Of a DNA stretch of 64,000 nucleotides, positions 1 through 12,200 are shown one piece after another. The position numbers and the translations under genes are program-made. Location of the stretch: positions 124,001 through 188,000 of the forward strand of contig NW_026570275.1 in NCBI RefSeq assembly GCF_019649055.1. Direction: 5' to 3'. The notes beneath the pieces were generated by a model, which saw only the letters and a program-made list of their open reading frames with translations, was not told the DNA's origin and ran no database searches. Within the stretch, counting starts at the first letter, position 1. The number at the start of each line of letters is the position of its first letter. Source of the DNA: Paramacrobiotus metropolitanus (Eukaryota; Tardigrada; Eutardigrada; Parachela; Macrobiotidae).

Positions 1-751
1 GAAGCTAACTGTGGCGTTCCCGTTACGGCTTCTGGATTTGGCAGTATCAGTAACTATTCCGTGAACCCTGTTGCGGCGTTCAACCACGGTTTAGCGTTGT
101 ACAGAAGTGACCATCTGGATCTCATACAACCACAAAATTCTGCGTGCCCATCGCAACTTGTTATCCGCCCGCCACCGGCAGTGGTAACGGCCTTTTTTCC
201 GGCGGACGCTACTGCCGGATCCACCGTCTCCTCTGCCATGCAAACCGTACCCAGCACGCTATACGATTGGTCGCCCTACTATGGCTACGATTTCATCTGC
301 ATCTTCTGCCAGGAAACTGTGTCGAAACTAGGCAGGGTAACGTTTTCCAGTTCCCACCTTAAGCAGCATCTGAAGAGGAGTCGGTATTGTTATGGCAAGA
401 ATCTGCAGTTTTTGTGGGAAAAGTTCAGTCAAGGTGTGGAGGATGTCGATGATCCGCTGGTGAATGGGCAAGTGAAGCGCCAGTTAGTGTGTCTGAAATG
501 TAAAACGGCTCGGAAGACCGATCGCTACAGACTGGCATCACCGGATCTTATCGGTGAGTTTTGCATAGTCACTTCCTCTGATTTTTAGTAATGGTTTATA
601 ACTCCGACTTGGAATCATAATTCACAGCCTACTGGTTACACTTTATCAGCAGTTGTTTTTTCATCTTGCAGCGCAACATATGCAGCGGTACCACGCCGAA
701 ATTCGACCGCTTCCTCTCATCGCAACGGAGCCGCAGGTTGGCGAAGATTAA
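1..751 (+). CDS. Two-finger zinc protein, family copy A (5-prime end outside window)
   Basis: The reading frame is open from base 1, so exon 1 starts before the window. It runs to 553 (donor GTGAGT at 554). Exon 2 starts after TTGCAG at 672 and ends at TAA 749-751. The protein has a low-complexity N-terminus and two putative zinc fingers. The first holds CIFC followed by H and C in QHLKRSRYCYGKNLQF. The second holds CLKC and is completed across the splice by QHMQRYH from exon 2. Two paralogues with the same splice positions lie at 47674 and 56664. I know no named family; nucleic-acid or protein binding is a guess from the fingers. Confidence 0.75.
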
Positions 752-1585
752 TTAAGCTGCATGAGGCCAGGTAATAAGTGTGTACACACTCGGGGATCAA
801 GGCGGAATCAAGGCGGACAGCCACAGGACCGTGCCATGGCCATCCTGTGACGTGATGCTTTCCTGTTTCGACCATGTTTGGCCACTCGGCAGGTGGAGTT
901 TGTAAATAGTCGAGAAACATTGTAAACTGTTGTCTAGCATCTGTCCTTTGGAATAAAACCATTTAAAACAATCTTTGATTGTCCATTGGCCCAAAACAAT
1001 ATCCTATAAAGTTTGCATTAATTTCCGGTTGCCCGGCTTATGCAAAAAAATTACAAGGATGCCACTTTAGTTCATTTTGGAATTTCAGCCGATGTTAATA
1101 AATGAACAGATGTTAGGTAACGCTGTACTACAAATTGTATTTGCACAGGTGACACAGACCATGACAGCAAAACCTTGCTGTCACGGTCCGGTCCGCTCAA
1201 CTTGCGGTAACCCCGTGTCTTGTATCCGTTGTCATTAAATATGTATGCCGTAAATTACGTTGTAACATTTTACCGCTTGGAATGAAACAGTGTGTCACGA
1301 CGTGAGCGTTGTGCTCTTTAATAATAATCGACTGAATAACTAGAAACACAAACACAAACAAGCAAGCTGGCACTGGTGAGGTTACCATGCATACCTCATG
1401 ATACCTGCCTTTGGCGCAGTACTCGTTCGCTTCAGGGCAGTTTTTTAATGAATTACTTGGTTTTATGCAACACCAGCTCAAGCCCTAATTGCAGTTCACT
1501 CTGTGCAATAACTTAATTGTCCGCTTGTCAAATCTGTAGTACAATTGCAGCCTTGGACAAATTACGCTTTGTGCCAAGGTGGGTG
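752..1585. other. Intergenic, no gene recognised
   Basis: This is duplicated flank between the zinc-finger gene and the membrane-protein gene. Short open frames occur but none has a recognisable domain or splice-supported structure. Confidence 0.5.
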
Positions 1586-2295
1586 CTAGATGCTAATGAT
1601 CAAGTAGTAAATGGTGATCATCATATACAGCGCAAGTGCTCCCTTGTATGCAATCAAAACGATCAACAGGCAGGATCCCTTTGAACATTCGCCGCAGTTT
1701 TCACCAGTGGGAGCCAGTGCCGTTGAAGGATGGCTATCCAGCGTTTTGCCCATCTCCTCATCCGCAATTTCGTTGTAATCTTCACCGAAAGGAGCCATGC
1801 ATGTCCAGAACACACCGGCAAGAATGGACTGGGAGAGGAATACCAAGCCGCTCAATCCGTAGAAACCCACAATAACGGAGCGCAACGACGCCGCTTTTGC
1901 GAAGGCGTTCCGGAATCTATTGATTATCTCTTCGTAATGGTCCTGCGTGGCTTTGGTTCGGCTACTTTCTTCCGGAGTCAGTGGTGCCCGTGTTCCGTTT
2001 TCCATGAATTTACTCCGGATTTGCGACATCACGGCAGTGATGTCCAAAGGGGAGCGCCGACCGGGGTTTCCGAATGCGAAGAGGAAGGTCCGCAGCACTA
2101 GCAGCAGACCAAGGGTGGCCAACACTGCCAACAGACCGCGTACCAGCAGCAAATCCGTACAACCCAAATGTCGGAGGCATTTCCAGCTGCGAAATGGCAG
2201 TTTCAATTGGAAATGAACAGCGAGGACGAGCAGCGCGCCAGACACGGCCGCAGAGATCGGTGTACCGTGGTGTACCAGAGTGGACGGACCATAAC
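1586..2295 (-). CDS. Multi-pass membrane protein, copy A, exon 2 (gene split by the Polinton)
   Basis: On the minus strand the exon begins at 2295 after the acceptor ACATTGCAG and ends near 1586. It encodes about four hydrophobic segments (GALLVLAVHFQLKLPF, a LLAVLATLGLLLVL stretch, VIVGFYGLSGLVFL and ALALYMMITIYYLI). Its first exon, with another membrane segment, is at 33230-33353 on the same strand, so the intron now contains the whole 30-kb mobile element. The paralogue at 37845-40832 has identical splice positions and phase (1). Function is unknown; a lineage-specific tetraspan-like protein is the most I can say. The reading frame is intact, so the gene may still work if the giant intron is spliced. 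Confidence 0.75.
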
Positions 2296-2390
2296 CTGCA
2301 ATGTAAAAATCGATGTATTGCAGATGCACAAAATAAATATTGTACAGATGAATTTTTTAAAAAAAGTGTTCCTCTGCTTGGTAGTTGGTA

Positions 2391-2396
2391 TATAAA
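2391..2396. repeat. 6-bp target site duplication, left copy (TATAAA)
   Basis: TATAAA abuts the left inverted repeat and recurs at 32642-32647 just outside the right one. Six bases is the usual Polinton duplication. An 8-bp reading (ATATAAAT, repeat starting one base further in) fits equally because of microhomology. Confidence 0.85.
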
Positions 2397-2485
2397 TGAT
2401 GAAGAGAGCGCTGTTTTGGCGAACGACGCCCCCCCACCCCCCGACATGCGCAGGCGGGTGACGATTGAAAAAATGCATCCATACG
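2397..2485 (+). repeat. Polinton left terminal inverted repeat
   Basis: It starts TGATGAAGAGAGCGCTG and contains a C7-A-C6 tract. It matches the reverse complement of 32553-32641 with one mismatch (position 2478), then similarity ends abruptly. Confidence 0.92.
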
Positions 2486-2527
2486 GGCGAGTGACGCCGG
2501 AGAAAAACGTACAACGAGCGAGGGGCT

Positions 2528-2960
2528 GACCATACGTAGCGTAAAACAGGCTATAGTACACTATGCATGAAAAAGTCTGTATGAATATAAATGACTACTG
2601 AGTGTGAAATATGAGTTGCCTTCACATTCCCCTTCCATCCTCCGTATTTAGGCAACAGTAAACTGATTTGCCTTCGCATTCTACCTTTTAAAAGATGACC
2701 ATAGGTAGTGTTCAAGATGACCATAAGTAAAAGCCGCCCATAGGTAGTGTTCTATATGACCATAAGTAAAGGTGACCATAGGTAGTACAATAAATGACTA
2801 TAAGTAAGATCTGAACATAGGTAGTAATGTAGATAACCATAAGCAAGTTCCTTACAGACGGTTCGTTCGGCTTGATGCGGCTGACCATACGCAGAAGTCG
2901 TAACCATACTGAACAATGCAGATGACCATACATTTTATCGTAAATGACGAAGTACCACAC
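2528..2960 (+). repeat. Left subterminal GACCATA repeat array
   Basis: Degenerate units of roughly 20-30 bases built on GACCATA(A/C/G)GTA occur directly inside the left inverted repeat, all on the plus strand. The same motif fills the right subterminal region on the minus strand. Confidence 0.8.
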
Positions 2961-3204
2961 TCCACTCTACATATCTGATTTGATTGAAACAAGAATCCAC
3001 GTAGCATAAACAAACAGCAAAAATCAAAATCGAGCAAGCACGGATAATATAAAGGGCGTAATAATAGGTAAGTTGTCTGTAAAGTTAAAGTGGAAAAAAA
3101 GGGGTTAAAAAAGGCACAAAATACCAAAGAAAATCGAAAAAAGTGACCGCCTTAGCAGCAAAAAGAAATACGAAACACATCAATGACAAAAATACCGCGA
3201 TCTT

Positions 3205-4703
3205 TCACTCTGCATCGTTAAAATAGCAATGAGGCCACGTCCAGAATGACTTCCGCTTCTTTCCTTTTTCGGATGATTGGTACCGCGAGCCAGCCTTAAA
3301 CCCTTCGTGAACGAGCGGCATTCGTTTACCTAGGCGCGTGGCCAGAGCAACGTCATCCAGACTGGTAGGCATACGGATGGTCTGCAAGTGCTCGCGGAAC
3401 TTGCGCGCTGCTTGGAACGGTCGAATCGCTAAAATTAAATAAGGTATTATTGATTGTAGTTAATTATTTTGTTTAAGATTCATTTACTTACATTTTTCAT
3501 CAGATGGATCATAAACGATATTTTCATGGATCCACTGATCCACGACATCAGTCGAAATCGGGGGCTCGTGAATTTGACCTTGCATTAATGATGCGTCCTG
3601 ACGGCGCTGAGAGACCGGCAGGAACTGTTCTAGTTTCCATTCACCTTTCTTAAAAAACAATGTTTCAAAATATTTAAAAAAACAACATTTGATATAAGAA
3701 AGCTCAAAGGTAGTTAACATTCACAAATTTAACTTACTCGGCGCAAGTAGGCGTAATTAACATCGACATCGAAATTCGACCGCTTCTTGAGATACTTCCG
3801 GATTTTTTCGAGTTCGGGTGTGACATCAGTTTCTGGATCACACTTACAAATAACCGACTCGGCAAATGCCGGTATCCAAGCCGGTGTGGTGATCGCCGTT
3901 GCGGTATTAACACAATATCCTGAATTAATCCCACTATGGTAAGCTCCGTAAGCGCTTATTATCAAGTCTCCCGGCTCCTGATCAATTTCATCGACAAGAA
4001 TGTCCTCATCACGGAGATTATCTGGTTCAACGATAAAGTTCAGGTGGCTCACGGCACCACCACAAACCTGGAACTCTTCGGGGAAGGTTTTATACAGGTA
4101 ATTATCGAAAGCCCACTTGCAGCGAGGGGGGGTAATACGCCAACGCTTAGCCTTGCCGACATGATGCATATTCAAGAAGGCACAATTGGCCACCTCTACA
4201 TGATACCCAAAAAAGGTCTCGGGGGCACCGAGGAAACCGGTGGAGGTGTTAAACCCGGGAATGTCCACTCCAGATTCACGGAGAATGTCCTTGAACGAGT
4301 TAAAGTCGAAGAACTCCATTGTTTGTAGACCGTCCAATTCAGGGATGTGGATGTCCGCAGCATACCATTTTCCACTGTCAGCGAGCTCCTCAAAACTTAA
4401 GTTAAGAGAGCTTTCCCCCCGGCTTGCGTCGCGATAATCCTGGTATGTTATAACTCCTTCTTCTTGCACCTGTGAGTAGTAGCAGCCGGAAACTCGCTCA
4501 TGTAAGATAGATCTTTTTGCATTTAATTCTCGAACTGCGGAGATTTGCGGGACACGTGTTCGGCAGTTTGGGGGTATATTAAGCACAACATAACCAGGTT
4601 TCTCAACCTGGTGTTCCAAACACTCATGGATTATTTGCCCGATGCGAGGCATTTCGCTAACTGTAATGTACCGCTTACGACATCTGGTCTTGGTCGACGC
4701 CAT
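3205..4703 (-). CDS. KDM4-like JmjN/JmjC histone demethylase (Polinton cargo)
   Basis: Three exons on the minus strand: 4703-3738 (322 codons, donor GTAAGT), 3648-3492 (acceptor TTTTTTAAG, donor GTAAGT) and 3428-3205 (acceptor ATTTTAG). Frames join in phase. Exon 1 resembles KDM4 (JMJD2) proteins: a JmjN-like start, then a JmjC domain with FGYHVEVANC (HxE iron ligands), GKAKRW (the lysine that binds 2-oxoglutarate in KDM4), GAYHSGINSGY (third iron ligand) and VICKC, matching the KDM4 zinc-site CxC. This family removes methyl groups from histone H3 lysines using Fe(II) and 2-oxoglutarate. No PHD or Tudor domains follow; the tail is basic. The gene lies inside the inverted repeats, so it is element cargo, probably captured from an animal genome with its introns. 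A role against silencing is inference. Confidence 0.85.
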
Positions 4704-5985
4704 TTCAAAATTTTTTAAAAATAAAGTAATGCAACAGTAATCATCTGATCGGTAAAAATAATCTTCATCTGTATGTCAACGAAAAGCCCGCCGTTTCCAT
4801 GGTGCGAGCATCCGCGTTTGACAGCTAGCTAACGATGCTCTAAACAATGATGGCACTGAAGTATTGTTATACGCAACTGGAAAACAGTCAGAGAGAATTC
4901 GCAGTAGCGTAATAACTCTCTGGCTGATAAAGCTCCCCGGATCAATACTACGATTATTTCAAGAAGTATAAGGAGAAGAGGGCAACTGCTGCACCGGCTC
5001 GTCGGTTAATAGGTCAAACCTGATGGCTAGGAAAGTTTCTTTCAAGCTATATATAGATGATAACGCGACAACAGAACGCTCCTTTCGAAGTAATATAATT
5101 ATTAAATGCAAATCAAATACTTCTTTAATGAGGTTTATGATCATGCAAGCGATGATCGGATCCCACACTATGCTTCTAAAACAATTCTACAAGCGTAACT
5201 TTCAGGTACTTTTACTGCATTTACTTCTTGATTACGGTACACAGGACTTCCATAAAGAACACAAAGCCACGAGCCCTGGGTAATCAGCGGTCCAGAAAAA
5301 CATCTTAAAACGCAGCACATAAAACTGAAAAACTGCTCAGCAAACTGAGTTTTGTCTCTATAATGGATAAACCCGCGATCGAAAATATGAAAAAACTGTT
5401 AAGCAATCGAATTTCGTCTCTACATGGAATAAAACCACGATCTAGTCAGGATCGCGTCCAATAAAGAGAAGGAAATGAAGGAGCAGGAAAGCGAAAAGCA
5501 GTGTGTCATTGAGAGCTCCGGCTAGCGGAAGGCCGGCGAGGAGGAGACAGTATCGATGACGTCGGTAAAGACCAACGGCACGGCGCTGCACCCCCAGATA
5601 TGCTGAAGATTAACCGACAAATTCAATATTATATTTTAATTAATATTTTGAGTGTGCCAACAAAAATCCCGCAACCAAAAAACTGCTGGTATTTTATAAA
5701 TTTTGTTGGCACTGAATGGAGCAGTGCAGTTAAAATAGATGGAGAAGATGATCTCGACACTCTAGGTAAGGAAATAAAGATGATTTATATGTTAATTGCA
5801 TTCCGCGCGGTATTACTTCAGCAATCTACGGAGTGAACGACTTCAACACCTGCAGCCGAACAGTTACTTGACATAATCTGTTACGTATTCGCACACTGCT
5901 GATCATACTCGGCATAATTATCATTTAATTAGATATGACTAGTTCCTGCAAATGGCATACCGGAAATTGGCAGCGCATCGATTGC
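4704..5985. other. Cargo-region spacer, no gene recognised
   Basis: Only short frames without recognisable domains or convincing starts. I see no RNA gene or clear repeat structure here. Confidence 0.4.
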
Positions 5986-7334
5986 CATAGGTGTTCCCAT
6001 CGCTGCTACGCACGGATGCCCATTCCATAGTGCAGATCACTGCTGCTCAGAACGGACCGTGGTGTGCCGCTGCTACGCCAAGAACCACATTAACTCGATC
6101 ACTAAGCATAACATCCGGTGACCTTTTTGAAGGGTCTCCGAACCGGCGAGTGGTTATTGTAGGTCTCCCCATTGCGGGCGCACACGGGCGTATATTCCAT
6201 GGTGCAAATAACAGCTTTCCGGCATCCACCATCATGAACAATTGCTGCTTCTACAGGAAATCGTCTTTTTACCAACAGATTACTTATTGAATTTGCCAAG
6301 GATTACTGCACCCGTAGCACAGCAGTGCATCGATTGCCGTAAGTGTTTCCAGCGCTACCGCATACGGGTGCATACACCATAGTCCATGGTGCACATAACC
6401 GCCCCGGGGCTCCAGTGTGGGCTACCGGCACGCCTTGAGCTCGATCTTCCCGGTATTATCGGCGAATTAATACCCGTATCAAGGCGGCAGTAGATGCAGC
6501 CGCCGACATGTACTCGTATGTTTCTCGTAAGTACAACTTATAAGCGACTTACCGAAGTATTTCTCATCGTCGTAGTCGTCTTCATCGCTCAGATTCTGCC
6601 GCGCCAGCTCCTACTCCAGATTGGCCAGATTCAGCTCCACCGGAACGCTAGCCGACTTCTGTTCGCCACTGTTGACCACAGCTGTGGGCACGCGACCCAG
6701 GAGAGTACTGTAGGGTATAGAAAGCGCTCCTGGGCTGTACGTTACTGCAGTGACCTCGTGTGCTACGCTTACTCTTAATCATGGCGTAGAAGGTTCAGCA
6801 GATATGCGTACTTTAATAACCGGATGTGGTAAGTATTATCTGTTTATACTGTATTCACAGCAATATACTCGTATATGCAAACCAATCGTGCAACGTAATT
6901 GTCGTATCGCAACGCCAAAAATGCTTTGGGATAGCTCGAAAGTGGAAAATATGCCGGGTTTATGAGAGTCCGATAGATTGTACCTTGTACATTGTACCAG
7001 ACCAATCCCGTTAAGTGAACTGACCTTGGCATCCGACCTGGCGGTCGGTGCTGTAGGTGGTCCCGTCCACACCACAGACTGGTCGCCACATACTGGTAGC
7101 CGGCAACAGACACATCAGCTTGGCCTGCACTTCAGCAACAACGTTATTACTGTACAATTTTGGAATAAAAAACCTGATGCTAGCTGGTTTAAATGTTATG
7201 TTATCAATATTACAAGTACAATGGGCGCGCGCACAGTCCCGCAGCCGCATCTCAGCTTATGTGTGGTACATACATTACTTAGCGACCACCGCCACTACCA
7301 GAGAAAGTGCCAGAACAATTAGAGCGCCTGCCAT
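5985..7334 (-). pseudogene. Decayed Kazal-type protease inhibitor gene
   Basis: The minus strand carries pieces of a secreted Kazal protein. A signal-peptide start (MAGALIVLALSLVVAVVA) is at 7334-7279 with a possible donor. A Kazal exon is at 7124-7025 (WRPVCGVDGTTYS) with acceptor TGCAG and donor GTCAGT. An acidic exon ending at 6553 (donor GTAAGT) has an in-frame TAG at 6613-6611. Three further Kazal-like units follow near 6400-6305 (YAPVCGSAGNTYGNRC), 6215-6110 (YTPVCARNGETY) and 6075-5990 (badly eroded). The first of these needs a frame change between its CTMDY and PVCG halves, and the first two exons do not join in phase. Kazal domains inhibit serine proteases through a disulfide-held loop. 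The damage suggests a pseudogene; an untested alternative is a live gene with unrecognised splicing. Confidence 0.6.
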
Positions 7335-9255
7335 TTTTGTCAGGTAATTAGTAATTTTGAGTCTGCGCCCGGAAGTTAGAACTAAATCAGATGATATAGC
7401 TTACAAGAGAAGTGGCTGGTTTATAAAGCAATCAAGGTATAGTGAGAGCCATAATTAACCATCTCCATTTTCTCCACCAAGACGATAAACGCCGGACGAT
7501 AAGTTTGTGCCAGAGACAATGACGCGGTGTTACGCTGGCTATTTCAGCGTTAAGAATAAATATGATACAGCTACCTTTACATTTTTCGATAAATAGCGGT
7601 TTCCGTGCACCTCTTCAACCAGACCTATTTCCTTCTTATGGCGGCTTTATGCATTAAACAGCAGAATTAGTATTGGTTACATAGTACACTAATGAAGATA
7701 ATGATGAGATTTATTCTGCAATTAAAATGACAATTTAGCCGTGTGATAAACGTGCCATAATTCCCGGGATATGCCTTTATGATATCAGCTGTTTTTATTG
7801 AGAACGTGATCTCCTGCATTTGATAAGGTACCTGTCATGCGCGCCCGCAGAAGCGTGAATCAGTCAGGCATATGGAACTGCGGGCGGATTGATGGTTGTT
7901 ACCTTATCAAGAATGCCGTTCTAAAAATACATGCTGCTTCCGCCGGTAGACGGCCCAGCTTCTGCATTAAACTGTCGCACATTTCGTCGCCGGTGCCTGT
8001 GATCAGTGCCTTACAATAATACGCCGTCTACGTTTTACAGTAAGGTTCAGCATTATCTATTAGATCCCGTAAATTATCACCCCACTAGTAAATCTCGTGT
8101 AGTATTCATTAACGTGCAGCATGCAAACATCAAGCGTACAGTAAATTAAGCACACTCTATTACGTATATACGTACTCGTACATTGTTGCACCTGGTGCAT
8201 CGGCGTGTATTCGCTCTTTGTGCACTACAGTGCAGTACGTACTGGGGCTATCACAAAATATTATTAGAGCATAAGAGCAGATAATACTTTCTTTACACAA
8301 GCAAGCGCGGGGAAAAACATTGCTTCAATATGTGAGAGGAATGATACGTGCGTACGTACCGCTGCATCGATAACAATAATTTAGAATATTATCACATCCA
8401 TAATTCAAGATTACGCACATCCAACCTGAGTCAAAAACTATCAATTACGAAAATCGTAATTCATAAAAATAATTATAACGACAAAGTGGAACCTGTAAAC
8501 ATAGGTATATTTTTAATTATTAAACCACCGCATTACGATAATCGGAACACTAAACACGGTACAAATCACCTTACGTACAGTACAAACCGTAGATAGTATG
8601 GCAACACCGAGTAATTCGATTTTTATTTGAAAGAAGTAAATTAATATTACGTGCACAAATTACGGATATTCAAAACTTACTAAAACATAAATAAAGTACT
8701 TAAAAAGTAAGATAAAACCATTTTTTAAATACTTATATCAACACGACTTACACTTTACTTTCCGGTAGAGATAAAACCGATACAAGCAGATTAGCGGTTA
8801 ATGACAAATTTCCGTGCGGTTGTATCGTCCTGGTGCTTTCCATTGAACCCGACTGGTGTAAATCGGTAGAGGCGCCAACTTCATCACAGGCGCCAGCTGT
8901 TGACAAGCTGTTAAGCGATGCAGAAAAAAACTAGCAAATGAGGAGTTAGGAATGGCGATTATTTTGCTGTTCCCACGCATCCTTATCAGTAGAAGCGTAC
9001 CATAGTTACAAAAAGAAAAAGGAAACAGAGAAAACACCGATTCTTCAATAGACATGACTCGTGAATTACAAGCACTGGCTACAATTTTTATCTTTGATTG
9101 TCACTGAAAGAAATTTAAATGTTGTGGCACTGATGGACTGAACTATTTCCCCAAGCTGAAAATTGCTAACTGCTTCAGGATAATTTCTTCTGGTGCATTT
9201 CGGTTTCCTTATTGAAATTTTGGTCGTTTAATTATTGTTTTTTGCGCACGCCAAC
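7335..9255. other. AT-rich spacer, no gene recognised
   Basis: Low-complexity AT-rich DNA inside the element. Short frames near 8350-8600 and 8800-9055 lack domain signals. No clear GACCATA array is present here. Confidence 0.4.
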
Positions 9256-12200
9256 ATGTGGCTCGGACTTTGTGTGATCGTTTTAGCAGCTACTTTGTCA
9301 GCTGCAAATTCTGTACAATGCCCGCGATTCTGCATTTGTACTGCAGCCCTATGGAAATGTAATGACCACCGCCTGACGACATGGCCCTTGGACAACCAGC
9401 CGAAAGATATAGTTTCCGGTGTTCGCATTCTGGACATGAGCAAATCCGGCGTTTATGTGCTGCCCAACTGGCGTCCGACTTTAAATTTTCCGGATTTGCA
9501 AGTCATTGTTCTTTCCGGCACGACCTTTGACGGACACCGTTGCCGAGAACTGGAGTGTATTGAGCAACTCGGTGTTAGGGTCATCTCTCGCTGCGGCGCA
9601 GGTACGTAACATGTAGTTACCATAGGTAAACGTACGTTAGACCACAGATAAAAGAATGGTTTGATTCTATGTAAAACTAAAAGTCTGTTAGACTATAGGT
9701 AAAATTACGGTTGACCATATGAAAAACTACGACCGACAATATTTAAAACTATTACTGCCGCCGCATATTTGCTCGTTCAAAATGCTGTTCCAAAAGTAGA
9801 TTTATTAATAACTGAAATTAATTTCTTGTATCGACGCTGGTACGTATCACGAGGTGACAATAGGTACGAGTACGTTAGACCATAGGTAAAAGTATGGCTG
9901 ATTTTATTAAAACTAAAAGTATGGTGTGCTATAGGTAAAATTACCGTTGACCATATGTAAGACTACAATCGGTAATATTTAAAACTATTACTACTACCGC
10001 AAATTGGATCCTTGAAAATGATGTTCCCAAGGTAGATTTTATTTATTACTGAATTTCGTTTTTTGTATCGGCGCTGGTACGTATCACGAGGTGACCATAG
10101 GAACAAGTACGTTAGACCATAGGTGAAAGTACGGCTGATTCTATGTAAAACTAAAAGTATGTTAGACTATAGGTTAAATTACGGTTGACCATATGTAAAA
10201 CTACAACGGACAATATTTAAAACTATTACTGCTGCCGCACATTGGCTCGTTGAAAATGCTGTTCCCAAGGTAGATTTTATTTATTACTGAATTTCATTTT
10301 TCGTATCGGCGCTGGTGACCATAGGTACGAGTACGTTAGACCATAGATGAAAGTATGGCTGCCTCTATGTAAAACTAAAAGTATGTTAGGCTATAGGTGA
10401 AATTACGGTTGACCATACGTAAAACTACGACCGACAACGTTTAAAACTATTACCTCTGCCGCACTATTGCTCGTTAAAAATACCTTTTCTAAAGTAGGTT
10501 TTTTGCTGACTGAATTTCAATTTTTTATTCGTTAATCCAGAAGGACAAAACTAAGAGTCGAAGAAAATGTTGATGATCGGACAACCATAAGTAAACTACG
10601 ACTAACTATAGGCAAGAGTGCGGATTAACCGCAGGTAGGTGTTAATCAACCAGGTTAATGCCAATAAAAAATAAAGCGTTAAAATTAATATTGAATAAAA
10701 AATCTGGTTATATGCAAGGACGAATAACGGAATTATTTTCTATGATAATAGGTACGATTTTCTGATTGTGTATTTACAAACAGTATTTAAAGAGGATTGA
10801 TCTTGAAAGATCAGTTTTTAACTTGCAGATTTACGTAAAGGCTGCTCGCACGCACCATGCTGTCACTGGATGGATCTGCCACCCATTTTCCCACCATGGA
10901 TTAGCGCGACCACACCCTACGAAACACATACGGTTCCACTTCATTGGTCTTCCACGCAGGCGGCTGTCGATGTCTCGACACATGATACTAGTTCTACTAC
11001 TGATGGTAAGGACGATTATTCCAGTACAGTTCAAAGTACGATCAGTGAAAGTCTGCCGGTAAAAGCTATGAGCGTGACAACGTCCACTGAACGTGTCGAC
11101 TTTTATGATTCATCTGCAATTACTGATCCACAACCTCTGGACCCAGATCTGGTTACCGCTGAGTTATCTTTCGTAACCACTTACCATCCCACCGCTATTT
11201 CAGCAATATCCTCGTTATATACAGAGCCGTCTGTTTCCAATGGATATGCGGCTAATCACCCCGCGGTGACGTCTAGTTTAAACGTGTCGTAGCACCTGAT
11301 TAAAGACATCGATAACGTGTCAGAAATCGATAACGATAAAAGTCAGTTTGAACAGACAGAAAAAGTTTACATAATGGAACGCGAGGAAAAATCCTCGTTT
11401 AGAATCGAGAGTGTGTCAAAAAATGTTAGTGCGAATTCCACGGTTATTAGTTTTATAAAAAATACGAGCAGTCAATTGATTCCGAATTATCTGCGACCGT
11501 CCCATTTTAATGAAACCGCGGAAGCTATTGCTGTGTCAACTTCGTCAGAATATAGCGCGGTATATCCTGAGAAAGCGCCAAAAAACGCGGGCCTTAATTT
11601 TACTGTACCTATTTCTTTCGATGAAGACAGCAATAAGTCGCTGGCATCAACCTCCGTTGATTTTGATTACAAGTTGTTTTTTGAATCGTCGAATTTATCT
11701 GGTCTTGTTTCATGGAGTCAGGAAAATACGTCGCAATTAGTAATGGATTTTGCTGATTTTATAATCAACGACACGGCGTATATATCAGTTGATTTTGCGG
11801 AGAATTCGCTTTTTAATTTTTCTTCTTCGTCTGATGTGGTGAATAATGAAAATGCAACTTTCATTCATGTGCATGATGATAATTCCACTGTGGGACGCGA
11901 CATTAACAACGAGACGGGTGAGCAGTGCCACTGCCGCTTATTCTATACTCTGCTGTTAATATGAAAAACAATGCGTTGTAGTACACGTCTGCCCTCCATG
12001 CCCATCGTGTTTTACAGGGCAACCAACTCCGACACCTTTGGAATTTGGTGTAGGTGGTGTGGTCGGCGTCACAGTTGCTGTTATTGGATGCGTTTTAATT
12101 GGAGCTTTCCTGCTTTTCCGCAAGCGCGAGAAAATCCGCAGTTTTTTCCATCGGACGGCCGAACCTTCTGCCCCCGTTGAAGAAGACGCTCCTGACAATT

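Noticed and set aside
1636-2529. Plus-strand open frames over 1636-2529
   Set aside because: They are antisense to the membrane-protein exon and run into the Polinton inverted repeat.
2528-2960. CRISPR-like array
   Set aside because: Units are degenerate, spacing is irregular, there are no unique spacers of fixed length, and the genome is eukaryotic.
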